Assembly: GCA_019614645.1 (NCBI GenBank)
Contig: JABWDB010000008.1
Span: 7,378,001 to 7,442,000 of the forward strand
Length of the DNA stretch: 64,000 nucleotides
Direction: 5' to 3'
Source: Stratiolaelaps scimitus
Lineage: Eukaryota > Arthropoda > Arachnida > Mesostigmata > Laelapidae
The position numbers and the translations under genes are program-made. This document shows, piece by piece, positions 12,670 to 23,879 of the stretch. Position 1 is the stretch's first letter. Each line of letters starts with the position of its first letter. The notes under the pieces were generated by a model. That model had not been told where the DNA came from. It made no database searches and was given only the letters and a program-made list of their open reading frames with translations.

Positions 12670-13010
12670 TATACAAAAATGTTGCACCGCAGTTGTTTTG
12701 CCATGTTCTTCGATGGTAGGAGAAGGTGGAGTTTCCTTGATCTACACTTCCTCCACTCAGGATAGATATAACAGCTCGATTAAGCTTTTATCGAAATTGT
12801 GACATGGAAAAAGCTGCTAAGGTTAACTCAGGACGGGCCGTCGCCCTCTTGCGAATTGGCGTCCTGTACATGAGATCAAATTGGCTATCGATTGATTTTC
12901 CTATCTAGGAGACTGCACCCACACGCGCCGCTCAGCTGGAGGGACTCTGATTTTCGTCTCTCAGTGTTAATTTAAAAGTTTTCCTTCCTGAGCGTTGCGG
13001 GCTGCCCGGC
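12670..13010. other. non-coding stretch
   Basis: No gene, repeat or motif was recognised here. Confidence 0.4.
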
Positions 13011-13017
13011 GTTACGT

Positions 13018-13051
13018 TGAACCCTGCTCACGGTAGCATGAGCAGGGTTCA
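13018..13051. repeat. perfect inverted repeat, 13-bp arms, 8-base loop
   Basis: TGAACCCTGCTCA at 13018-13030 is the exact reverse complement of 13039-13051, separated by CGGTAGCA. It lies in non-coding sequence. Confidence 0.9.
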
Positions 13052-13059
13052 CCTTCTTC

Positions 13060-15130
13060 GGTTTAGGGCATAAAATGCGTTCATTACTACCTTCCTACTC
13101 TTTGGCAGAAAGATCTTCGCGAGAGAGCGAGCGAGAGAGAGAGACTGGGATTAAAGACTGTCAACATAGGCAACAATAGCTATATGGATTAACGCATTCA
13201 GCACAAGGGAAGTCTTCATCGACTTCGCCTGCTTCAGCGAACAGCGATGTTGGCCTCAGGAAGATTGACAACGAACTGGACCCAGAAGAACAGGACTCAC
13301 TAATGTGCAATTAAATTGACGTATCGAGAAGCAATTCTTCACAACACGGGGCTCTACTTTATCTGAGCAAGGAAATAGGTCACCTCAAACAACCGAAGAT
13401 GTCTTGTACGCGGGACAGAAAACGGTGAACGCTTGTCGAAAGCTAAGGCGTTTTTGTCGTCCTGTCGAGGGGAAAACATGACATGCCAACTTCATCCGGT
13501 AAGAAACAGCTAATACAGCTATATACCGGCTGTTCCATTGAACGGCGCCGTTGACTAGACACTCCATATGACTCATCGGAATATGATCCGTTTTGGTCGA
13601 AGTAACTCACTTTCAAAAGACTTACACACTGTATGAGAACACAGCCTAAACCCTATGTGCTGTTAACAAGAGCTCTCGTAATACGCAGCTATGTCAAATT
13701 GATGTACTATAAACATATATATAAACTCGAAAACCCTCGAATGACCCTCAAACGAATTGCTGGACTATCGTTCGATTATATTAAAATAACGCGTTGAAGT
13801 TTTATGGGTCTGATATTTTGTAGTAGAGCACGCATATTTATGTTGATATCATATAGAAGCTTTGCACTACAGCGACTTTCTTTCATTACTACAGCAGAAC
13901 CCAAATTGGGTTCAAGGTTAGCCTGATTGCTCGTATATATTATATAATGGTAAATAAACCAAAGAATAGGCCAGATTATATATATATATATATGTTCTCT
14001 TCTTTGAAATGTTTCCTACGAATAGTGTCCTTATAAGCACCTGTCGTCACCAGCAAGACCATAGAATGCTATATTTTGCTCATTCCCGGATAGGCCGGCT
14101 CCGCGAGTACGACCGAATGGGTCTATTCAGCGCTGCCTGAAGCGATTCACCCTTTTTCAATCTTCTCATCCCATCCGTGGCCATGGCGGCGGGAACACCA
14201 GTCATAGGCACATAGACCCGCCCAGCCTTTGTCCGTAATTCTGACGCCATGGCAATTACCCGTCAACGTCCCAACCTCCCGACATCTTTCTCTCCAGCTA
14301 TACATCTCCTCGCTGCTCTGCCAGGCGTCCTACGATCTCCGGTGCAATGTCATGTCTCTCTAACCCGCCTTTTTTTTTTCACAAGATTGATTGACATGAA
14401 GGGCGAAGGAAAGCTATTATCTATTGCTATTATTATTCGTAGAAAAATGAACCCCGAGGTGCAACCGGCGAATGCGTGAATTCGACGAGGCAGGTGCGGA
14501 TTTCTCGGGTGGAGACGCCGATGACGAGACAGAGAACTACTACTTCTGACATTGGGTCGCCGATAGGAGCTTCGTTCGCTGTTTACTCGGATTTATACTG
14601 GTGATAATGAATAAGCAATGTACTGCGTAAAAATAATTTGAAACTGCGCCACAGCTGATACGGTATAATTGCCCATTGGCGATATGCGCGTTGTAAAAGG
14701 GATGTTATTTGCAAAGGTAGGTGAAACACAGTGAACAGCGAAAACGAATTTAGCTGATCAAAAAAAATACAACTGGATTTCAATTTAGACCTAACATGAT
14801 TATGTCACATGTAATGTGCTTTATAATCGTAGTCTAATACCATAATTGTAGTAACGGTAGAACACTCAGCAAATATTCATAGAGTACATGATGGTATGAA
14901 GCTCAAATATCAGTGGCAGTTAATCCTTCGGCGCTTTTTAAAAGGCGATTGCCGACTACAATTATTCTAATAATGCAAATAATATTTGAAATACATACGT
15001 AAGCAGGAGAATTAGCTAACTATCGCTAGCTAGTGTATACAAAGCTTTGCTGGTGCCGCTCATTTTCGCAACGACCGAAACGTTCTGGTCCTGAAATCCG
15101 ATGTCAATTGCCACACCACAGACGAACCTG
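13060..15130. other. non-coding stretch
   Basis: No supported exon. A short (GA)n run lies at about 13122-13143 and a (TA)n run at about 13979-13993. The plus ORF 14249-14479 has an ATG but no recognisable content and is interrupted by a T-run of low complexity. Confidence 0.45.
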
Positions 15131-15136
15131 CCCTGG

Positions 15137-15190
15137 GACTTTGTGATACTATTGGACAACACATCATTTGTCCAATAGTATCACAAAGTC
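15137..15190. repeat. perfect inverted repeat, 23-bp arms, 8-base loop
   Basis: The 23 bases at 15137-15159 (GACTTTGTGATACTATTGGA then CAA) are exactly reverse-complementary to 15168-15190, with the spacer CACATCAT. No mismatch occurs in the arms and pairing stops at the next base on both sides. Arm length is close to a small-RNA size, but the hairpin is shorter than a typical pre-miRNA. It could also be a recent foldback duplication. Confidence 0.95.
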
Positions 15191-15199
15191 GTTATGACG

Positions 15200-18100
15200 A
15201 AACTAATGTCAACCGGCAGGCTTGCGCAAATGCGACCGCAATTCTTTGTCTCGTATTTCAATCTGGACACAGCGTGTGCAAGGCCACACCGATGCGATGG
15301 CCACAAGCAAATGTCATGCAATTAACCTCGATATTGGATGTGAAAACATTGAGTTCGCCAGCTTACCGTTCCGCTTTCGAATTCTGCGTGGCGTGCTAAA
15401 GATCGGATATTGACAGCCGTTGAATTAATCATTCGATTCGTTTAGTAGCATCAGCCTATGGCGATACGACCGTCTACTACTGATAACGCACAGTAGTAAT
15501 CTGTACATCTGGAAAACAAGGTCAAAATAAGTGCGAACGGTAATATAGGAGCAACTCTGCGTCACAATTACTACAAAGTCCGAAAGTTGTATTGTTATAT
15601 TAGGCCTCAACATACCTCAACCCAACGGCTGGCTGGTTCCTCAGCAAGAACGCAGCTATTTGTCTATAATGAAATTTCAACAAGAAGCTTCTGAAGTAGA
15701 ATTTCGTGATCTTCGAACATGGCCCAATGAAGTAGACTGTCCTATACGGTACGACGACGCAACTCGAGGGCACTTCAAAGTAGCCCGACCTCCGGTATCG
15801 GGCACTCGACGCACTCTCATCGTTCTTGCCACACCCTTTGAAGTGGAATAAAGCCCACATAAAGGTTCTCTCAGCGGAGCTGAGTGGCATGATCCTTTAT
15901 AGTGACCCGAGAGAATTGGCTACGGGACATCGTGATTTACCTAAGTGAACGAGAGCGTACTGAAAGAATGGAAAAGCCTGGAAGAGGACCATAGTATTAC
16001 AAAATCAAATATATCAATGCATAGATATATTTTCTTATGTGCTTTTATAAATACAATAATTAGCGACGCAGTTGAGGTCGGCGCTGAGATCTATGCAATG
16101 CATAGATGGCCCGCTTCGTCAAAAAGTGACTCGAGGACAGGGTTACATTCTGAAGGAGTGCATCATCTATACAAAGATATATATATACTACACTATTTGC
16201 ACGACCTACTGCGAGCTCCAATGAAAACAGATGAATTGCAGCCTCCGAGCGTTGTCGAGAACATCAGCCGAAAGCTTGTGCTGGCGCTTCCATTGAGGAG
16301 TTTGTATCTGGAGGTACACTCCTTGCAGCTTCACAGGATGTTTAATTTATTCTAGTATCATATAACATCGTGGTCTTAACAACGGCCTTTCGGGTACGAT
16401 AGAGAAAATAAAAGGCAATTAATTTCATTTTGTTGCCTTGATCAAGTGTACAGATTTTGTTTCATAATGTGTGTGTGTGTGTCTCTATAGCGCTAAGGGC
16501 TCCAACAGAATCGTAACGTATCAGGGTTTAACAGAAAACATCACATTGTCTACCAAACAGCCGAGGATTGAGGGTACAATTAGAGATGTTCGTAACTTAT
16601 AAGAGGGATTCTTTCTAGAAAACGAAACAAGTAATTAGGGAGCGTGTTCATCTATGATTTATGAAAAGGTACCATTTGTAATGAGCTGTATCTATATTAG
16701 CAGTTACAATAATGTGCGTCCCTCCACTACCAGCTTAGCCAATAATCGTCTACGGCACAGAATGAGGTAAATAAATGGAGTTCTCAGACGACAACAGACT
16801 GTGTACCTTTAGTATGAACGACAAAGCAAGGTAGAGACACTACAGAAAAATTCACATAGTTTCGGTTCCATCTTGAGAAAACATAAATATATGTATACTA
16901 TATATTCTATAAAAGTTACCATGCATACTTTTACATAGTTCTCGATATTCTCCGTAGGTTTATTGTGCTAACTTGTACTGCATCCATAATCGTAAATGAT
17001 CTTGAGTCGAATGCACTGGCCAGGAAAGCGCACAAAAAGCTTAGCTATGATTCCAAATAAACGAAACGTAGATAGTGTCTAAAAGCAAATCAAATTACGC
17101 AGCCGTCAGCGGTGTTTTGCTAGCAATGTTTACCGATCTACAGAATTACAAACAAATGCCACATCGTCAACTATCATACACTCATGTCTCGCTGATATTT
17201 CCAGAACGAAACCTACTCATGGCGATAGATGCTCCGCTATGAGCTGTGGAATGGTGCTACTGTGGTTCAGAGTAGGCTTTTGCAGAGCGTTTCACAAGGG
17301 GAAGAAAAACAGATCCATTCCGCCTTCATGTATCGTGTTTGTTATAAACCATTATTACATTAGCGGACAGTATCATGAAAATCTCGTCGCTATGTAACCT
17401 GTGTTTCACAAGCCAGCACAAATGATGACAGCAATACTGGAGTATCTAGAGTAGTGAAGGGTACACTTGGACACTGTACAAATTTATACTTGTTATCACA
17501 TTGAAATTAATCTGCCATGACGTTGGGGTATCAGAGATAGAAATCTCAATAAAAGCCTAGAGACATTGAGTGGCAAGCGGACACGGCGCTCAGAGGAGCT
17601 GCATCCTTCGGCTTTTTTTTTATTTGCTGATACTCCGTGATGCCTCTCAGGGTGGTGGACGTGTCACTACGTGGGGCGATGGCGAGCGAATTCAACGAGA
17701 ACGGATTATTTTGTTCTTAGTGAACACATACCCTGGTTTCAATAATGAAACCACGTTGTGGGTTCTTTCCGCCTCCAGCTCAACAAATAGTAAATAGAAT
17801 ATCTATTAACCCAATGAAAACCCAGCAAGTCAAAATGTCTCATTGGGATCAAGTGTACATATAAAGTGTTGGTTAATTTGATACCCGCGCTTATGTCGTT
17901 TATAAGATACTGTTTCTCATCATTATCGTACCATCGCCATGAGGAGCTTGAACCAGCGATCCCTGGCAGGTCAGAGGCATCCAGGCGCTCCTAAGCAAGG
18001 GTCTGGGTACTCTCCGTATTCGATCCAATCTTGAGTACACCGTGGCAAAGATCTACACTGCATTGTCTTCATAGATTGGCGCCTATACAGACTCCCTTTT

Positions 18101-18330
18101 AGTTTTGTCCTGGAAATTGTTTACAATTTATTCAACTCAAATCAACCTTACTTTTCACTTGCTTTTCCCTCGTGCAATATATAGAACTAACTGGCTTCAG
18201 TGGTTTGTAGACGGAAACGCAAAATCCACGCCGTGTTCGCTGGTATATATATATATATATATAAATATAATATTATCGAAAGTAACATATATATTAATAA
18301 CTGGTCAATTGGTAGCAAACAAAAAACAAA
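15200..18330. other. non-coding stretch with weak open frames
   Basis: Open frames such as plus 15660-15851 (63 codons) and plus 15945-16355 (136 codons, GTG start) have no splice context or recognised domain. Near 17950-18000 the minus strand has a B-box-like GGTTCAAGCTCC with a possible A box about 50 bases upstream, perhaps another worn tRNA-derived repeat. A (TG)n run lies at 16467-16482 and a (TA)n run at about 18243-18263. Confidence 0.4.
18320..18327 (-). terminator. RNA polymerase III poly-T terminator of tRNA-Ser
   Basis: On the minus strand the bases just past the tRNA 3' end include an uninterrupted T6 tract (plus-strand A6 at 18321-18326), the usual stop signal for tRNA transcription. 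Confidence 0.8.
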
Positions 18331-18334
18331 CATC

Positions 18335-18415
18335 GACGAAGATGGGATTCGAACCCACGCGGGCAGAGCCCATTGGATTAGCAGTCCAACGCCTTAACCA
18401 CTCGGCCACCTCGTC
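18335..18415 (-). tRNA. tRNA-Ser(GCU)
   Basis: The minus strand reads a complete tRNA beginning GACGAGGTGGCCGAGTGG, with a seven-base acceptor stem GACGAGG pairing, with wobble, to the 3' end TCTTCGTC. It has an A box (TGGCCGAGTGG), the anticodon loop CTGCTAA with anticodon GCT (plus strand 18382-18380), a long variable arm as expected for class II serine tRNAs, and the B box GGTTCGAATCC. The 81-base length without CCA fits a eukaryotic tRNA-Ser. A run of six Ts follows about nine bases downstream on the minus strand, a normal polymerase III terminator. It has no intron and appears functional. Confidence 0.97.
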
Positions 18416-18419
18416 ACAA

Positions 18420-19555
18420 CACGCAATCACGTTTTACAACATCTATTTTTGTCTGACTCATTTTAGGGCCACTCGTTTCCACAGTGCATATAGGGCACGG
18501 TAACAGCGCACATTCCTGCACGCCGGCTCACACATACTCGTGCCAGCTTCCTATGCTGTCGTACAACATACGGCACAACGCTGCAATAGCACAATCGTAA
18601 CAACAGGTTCAACCAGGCTACGACAATGGTCTGAACACTGTTGCTGCTTGCCGTTTGATGTCAGCGGCATCAGCCGCTCCTGTTACACCGTTCGTCGCAC
18701 GTCTATCAACTGCTAAACTCCATGGCCATTTCACCCATCAAAGTGAGTCGGCGTTCGCTTTGTATAATGTAACGTTTTGAGGAGGCGTTCCATGCTCACA
18801 TTACTCAGAGTGGTCCACCATACGGATACATTGTGTGTGAGTGGATAAATCGTTTCGCTGATTTTACGTAAGTTTAACTTACTTTTATTAACATCTTGAC
18901 AAGCTACGGTAGCTGACTTTCATTTTACCGCGATAATAACTTGACATTATCAACGTGTTAACAAAGGTCGCTCCGTCCCTATTGAAGGTTTTCGGACATC
19001 GATAACAACCTAGATGTGTCCTCAATTGTCCTCTACCCTCTAGCGCCTTCACCGACCTACTCAACATGAGCGATTAGCTAAACAAGGTATTGAGTTTCCG
19101 CCCTCTATCGATACGGTCCGCAGCCATAACTCGTTGAACTGCCAATTGTTATTTTTTTACCATGTGACGTGGTACGCAGCAAAACCTAATCCCGCATCAG
19201 ACGAATGATGCGGTACAGTGGCTGTGTACAACTATACGGCGTCCCCTCGATTCGGCATCTATTGAATTCTACGTTACTATTCAGGCTCGCTTCCGTATGC
19301 CACATAGGAAGCAGCGTATGAGCGAGTGAGGAACGGTCGTGGAGAAGGTCACGGGTGCAGGATACTTATGGCAAATCGTTCCATTAGTATTATATATGGT
19401 AGATGGAAGTCAAACGTATATTCCGACTTATGGCGAACCCCGAGCTACTCAACGATTGGTTCGCGTCGCAATATATCTGCGTCTGTACGTGGGTGCGATG
19501 GTATTGGTCATCTGTCCGTGTATGAAGGCCTAAACGGACCTTGGCTCTTTTTGCC
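18420..19555. other. non-coding stretch or undetected exons
   Basis: Around 19326-19559 three plus-strand frames are open at once and none is recognisable. They may include an exon preceding the one at 19560, but no acceptor/donor pair could be fixed. Confidence 0.3.
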
Positions 19556-19559
19556 GTAG

Positions 19560-19691
19560 ATCGTAGGCGGTGCAGACCTCTCCATAGCCGCAAGCATATA
19601 TGCACATACGGCAGCGGCCGATGCGGCGGCGGCGGCGGTAGCAGCACGGGCACAACTAGCAGCGAATTCGATCAGAGATGTCCTTGAATAA
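19560..19691 (+). CDS. candidate 3' terminal exon with an alanine-rich C-terminus
   Basis: A good acceptor (CTCTTTTTGCCGTAG) precedes an open frame of 43 codons reading IVGGADLSIAASIYAHTAAA, an alanine run encoded by GCG repeats, then QLAANSIRDVLE and tandem stops (TAA at 19689-19691). The alanine tract recalls the tails of some RNA-binding and homeobox regulators, but that resemblance is only compositional. The upstream exon was not identified, so the gene and frame are uncertain. Confidence 0.25.
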   Translation: MVGGADLSIAASIYAHTAAADAAAAAVAARAQLAANSIRDVLE

Positions 19692-19699
19692 TGATAATC

Positions 19700-21340
19700 A
19701 TCATCATAATCATAATCGTCATAGAGGCGTTATGACGATGATCGTTCTCAACAGGAACGATTCACCGACGTCGTCGTCTCCATCACATATTATATCGAAC
19801 TCCAGTAGACGCTCCTGCCTCGTGCCCTGTCCGCTTACATTGCACAATGGGCCCTTCAGTACAGTATGTATATGCATGTCAACGTCGATAATGTTTATTG
19901 TGGCCAATCCGGCCGGCTTGTCCCGCATTGGACTGTAATTCCTTACATAATAATCTCGTATCTGAGTATGCGCTCTTTCGAATCGGCCGAATGGAAATGG
20001 CGGCCTGCAGAGTGTCGTTGGCATAAAACGCATCCGCCGAACTTTGCAGGCATTCATTCTCGAAATTAGAACACACCGTTCGTCGTTCATGTGCGAATGA
20101 ACAAGACAGCGATTGTAGCGTGGGAATACAAAGGAGCTGGCTCGTATTCCTACTTTGACCTTTTTTTTTCTTTGAGAGGAAGAACTTTTTTTTCTTTTTC
20201 CTTTGAGCGCATGGCATTTAGCTAACGAGACGCTTGGTTGCAATAGCACATCACCGGGCAACACAGCTGACAACGAGTAAATAGAAAAGACAAGAGCAGA
20301 TGGAAAGCGTCGCAAACGTCCTGCATATTCCAGGACCAGGAAACGTTGTGGACAGTTGTAGCTGAAAAGGAAAATATCTCTGGGACACATGCAGGTGCAA
20401 CATATATGTATTTTTATCAGTTTCCCTGGATCCACTCACCTCTGAGCGTACTTCTGAATGGCGCCCGAAGCTGTTGAATATGGTTGGAAAATAGGCGTGT
20501 TGCAATAGATGAGAATTGCACAAGCCAAGCCGCTTCCAGAGGGCAGGGTAGATAAGAGATGTCGCAACAAGTAACTTCAGCACACGAGCGGTTGTTTGCG
20601 GACATCCGTCATGTTTTCTTTTCAAAGTGGTGTATATATATATATATATTGTCAAATAAATAATTTTCCCTCTGCAATTCGCATATACTATTTAACGTAG
20701 ACTGGCCTTTAGGGATGATGCAGCGTGATTTTTCAGAACGCAACCGCACGAGCTAAAGAAAATGCGTGGTTGTGCGCCACCGACGGAAAACTTACCTAAC
20801 CAACTAAGGACTTGAAGAAGTGTCCATGGGTTCCAGCAAATGTTCTTTTTTTTTGCGATTTCATTGAATACATGGAGGATGGTATCTCCGATGTCTGTCT
20901 CACCCTTCCACTACTCAATGCGCCACCATTATTAATTAAAATTGAACGTGCGCTTTCGACAACCTCATGATCAATTTCTTCAATTGAAGGCGAATTCGAT
21001 ATTAACGAAAATAGCAACATTTAATAAAGTCGTACTTTTTTTTAAAGTTTGGTCGACACTTCAGCGGGTGGCAAACCCCTCAAACGGCAAAGCAACTCGG
21101 GACCAGAAGCATCCATCCCCATTCGTAATGTGGCCCCAAAACAAAGATTTGTCCTATAGATACCGGATCGAATCTATTCAACTACATAGTTCTATAAACA
21201 GGGCCGTCATGACATTAGCCAGCTGGCGCCGACCAACGGGAAACAACTGCACGATAAAGGAAAGAAAATACGAACGCTAATGTAACTCTAGAATGATCGT
21301 CTAATGTGATCTAACGCGTCAACGTTGTACCACACGGAGT
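19700..21340. other. stretch with long unexplained open frames
   Basis: A 238-codon minus-strand open frame (20435-19719) crosses an A/T homopolymer-rich patch at 20160-20205 that gives a Lys/Ser run. It has no ATG at its start and no recognised domain. A TA run lies at about 20634-20650. Confidence 0.3.
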
Positions 21341-21346
21341 AATGTG

Positions 21347-21820
21347 TTACAACTTTAAATGGTTGAGGAGTCTTGCAAAGTTACTTCGTTTCTCTAAATC
21401 GGGCTCAACCAACGTCACGAGGACGAGGACGACCGCCTTCTTTTCTTGAATAAAATAACAACAAAGACAACACACGTGTGTTTTGTGGTAACCGTGTTGA
21501 GAAACGTCAAAAGATGAGTTATTAATAAGAATATGAATGATATCGTCACTGTGACACGCCGTATCGGCAGAATGCCAATAATACACTAGTTTTCTGTTGA
21601 TGTCTGGTTGATGGCGGCGGGGAAATAATGTTGATGTCGGGCAAAAATAGCGCCTTGGACCGTTGGATGATCGGCAACTTTCATTAATGATCTTGATCGT
21701 TCGAATCCCGCAGGACACAACATCATAGTTCGAAGTAATATGAAAGTACTTCCGAACCATTGCCCAAGTAGCCTGCACCTGCAGAGCAAAACAAAAAACT
21801 AATATAAAAAATAAAGGCAT
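21347..21820 (-). CDS. candidate secreted cysteine-containing protein, unknown
   Basis: From the ATG at 21820-21818 a 157-residue frame begins MPLFFILVFCFALQVQA, a good signal peptide with a small-residue cleavage site. It is followed by a domain with about nine cysteines (SCGIR, ESCRSS, YFCPTS, TACHSD, VCCLCC) and an N-glycosylation site (NNSS), and stops at TAA 21349-21347. The frame stays open upstream to 22030, and a strong acceptor (TTTTGCTCTGCAG) falls inside the signal-like segment at 21779. The hydrophobic stretch may therefore be a pyrimidine tract and the true exon may start at 21778. No family recognised. Confidence 0.3.
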   Translation of the reverse strand: MPLFFILVFCFALQVQATWAMVRKYFHITSNYDVVSCGIRTIKIINESCRSSNGPRRYFCPTSTLFPRRHQPDINRKLVYYWHSADTACHSDDIIHILINNSSFDVSQHGYHKTHVCCLCCYFIQEKKAVVLVLVTLVEPDLEKRSNFARLLNHLKL

Positions 21821-22653
21821 TTGATCCCTCGAGTTCGAACTATAATTTAGAATCGATAATGGTCTAACGGGGTCCTGCTGAGGTTCTGGTATCATTTCAG
21901 TGTTGTTAGGGCTGCCCCACCGAAGGACGGTTATGGGCTCCGTCTTATTTAACACCAAACCATAGGCCATGAACCCATGGTAGACGTGTCGACGCTGATG
22001 GCTGTTACACCCAAGAAACATAGTTGTCAAATTATCTAAAACGGTTGCATCATCACTTATTTTTCATGTGGTGAGTCTCGAAGCAGGTCCCACAACAGTC
22101 ATTGCCGTTTATACATGTTGTATTATATAATACTCGAATACTCGAAGGGATGTTGGTGACACAGCGCTACCTGTGATAGTTCACCGTTAGGGAGCTATAA
22201 TAGTTCTATAAAAATCTAGCGATTGGCCAGCCAACCCCTATGTGTTCGCTTGTACACTGTTTCTGCATTACAAACCACTCCGAAATGAGCGTTCATGTTT
22301 TCACTGTTATAGATTGACACAATGCTTCAATGGACGACTTGTAAATTTAATCCTTGTGAAACATTTTATACAAGCCGGAACCTATGGATTCCATTCTATT
22401 ATATTCTATGGCTTTATGACCCCGACTTTCCCAGTGCCATTTTTATCGTTACATGGATTAGCAGTATTCATTCACCCAGAGACATTCATTGCTAGGTTTT
22501 TATTGTTTGCAGACCATAAGCGAATAGCCTATTGACTAACGGGTCAGAAACAAAAAAAGACAGCGAACTTGCTGTCCCTGCTGTGAATATCAATATGCAT
22601 GTAAGGTGTATGCTTCGTGTAGGCACAGGGTCGATACAGCGCGCTAACTCACG

Positions 22654-22654
<1 letters not shown>

Positions 22655-22717
<63 letters not shown>

Positions 22718-22723
22718 GTATAT
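22655..22723. repeat. long (TA)n microsatellite with TG interruptions
   Basis: Nearly 70 bases of TA dinucleotides broken by two TG steps. Confidence 0.95.
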
Positions 22724-22729
22724 TGTGAT

Positions 22730-23375
22730 TGGTATCTACAGGATTATAACTGACAATGCGATATCATGTTTTATTCTTTACCATAAAAGATCAAGTGAAG
22801 GAGCTCGATTCGCTTTGCTGTAACAATACTCACTATATATGTGGTGGCAGTCAACTGATTGAGCACTACGTTGATGCGTAGGCAAGGACTATTTGGGAAT
22901 CGTGTTATCCGCATCATGGAGCATTAGTATCGAGCTGGTCCCACCAGAAGGGCATGCATGATAAAGCTAACACTGTACCAGATAGACTTTGTTATCTACC
23001 GACTTCATTCATACTCAGTCGCAACTAGACCAGTGCAGTTTACACCGACAAGATCATCGATTTAGTCCCACATCTCTTCGTGTTGCTTCCAGTCGTTGTG
23101 GAGCTTAGACCAGGTTTACCGCGTTCGTGTGCTTTCACTACTGCGTGCGTTTCCCACAGACTTAGCTGCTACTTGTACGAACTGAACTGGATGCAATTGC
23201 ATGTGACGTGCATGCATACATGTGGCACTTTGTACGCATTCCGTTAGGTGAATGTAATCGTAAAACGTAGAACCACAGGTAAATCGAAATGCATCTGTAT
23301 TGCGCCGAGTGAATTGTGCCTTTCTTAGGGACGACATGTCATTGTTTCCGTCTACATGTGCTTGAACGTAGCCGA
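22730..23375. other. non-coding stretch
   Basis: No exon or repeat family was recognised. Confidence 0.4.
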
Positions 23376-23377
23376 AG

Positions 23378-23422
23378 CACAGCAGCAGCAACTGCCGCCG
23401 CCGCCGCAGCAGCAGCAGCAGA
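23378..23422. repeat. CAG/CCG trinucleotide tract
   Basis: CAGCAGCAGCAA is followed by CTGCCGCCGCCGCCG and CAG repeats. In one plus frame it reads a Gln-Pro-Gln run that ends at a TAG 30 bases later. It could lie in an exon, but no clear splice boundaries were found. A second trinucleotide run of this kind lies at 30.5 kb. Confidence 0.85.
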
Positions 23423-23761
23423 TGACCAGCGGGCGTATTGGTTGCCAGTGCGGTTAGAGGGTGAATGACAGACACTTCGTACAGAATTGCCTATAGGGAG
23501 GAGAGAAAGAGAGAGAGAGAGCTAGAGAGTCGTCATGCACGGTAGAGCAAGCTCTATCACGGAGTGAGCAGTTGCGTGACTTCCATAATGCCCCTTCTAC
23601 TGCCGCCGTTCGGGGCCGTCAGCGGACGATGAACGTCCAAGTTGAGGCATGACAACGAAGACGACAATACTGCAGTTCCATACTGAGAAAACAACAACAA
23701 CAGCAATAACAAATAGTGATAGACGCAAGAACAATCCGTGGGACTGTTGTGTTATCTGTTT

Positions 23762-23788
23762 AGAGAGAGAGAGAGAGAGAGAGAGAGA
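23762..23788. repeat. (GA)n microsatellite
   Basis: Uninterrupted GA dinucleotides; a second shorter GA tract lies at about 23501-23528. Confidence 0.95.
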
Positions 23789-23879
23789 CAATAGCAACTG
23801 CAGTGGCAGCAAACTGCGTTTCCACTGATGCCGCAGTGGGACATGCGATGTTAAAATGGCCGTGAAAAAGTTGATCACC

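Noticed and set aside
19719..20435. 238-codon minus-strand open frame
   Set aside because: Begins at a GTG, contains homopolymer-encoded Lys/Ser runs, shows no domain, and overlaps a better-supported plus-strand exon candidate only slightly upstream.
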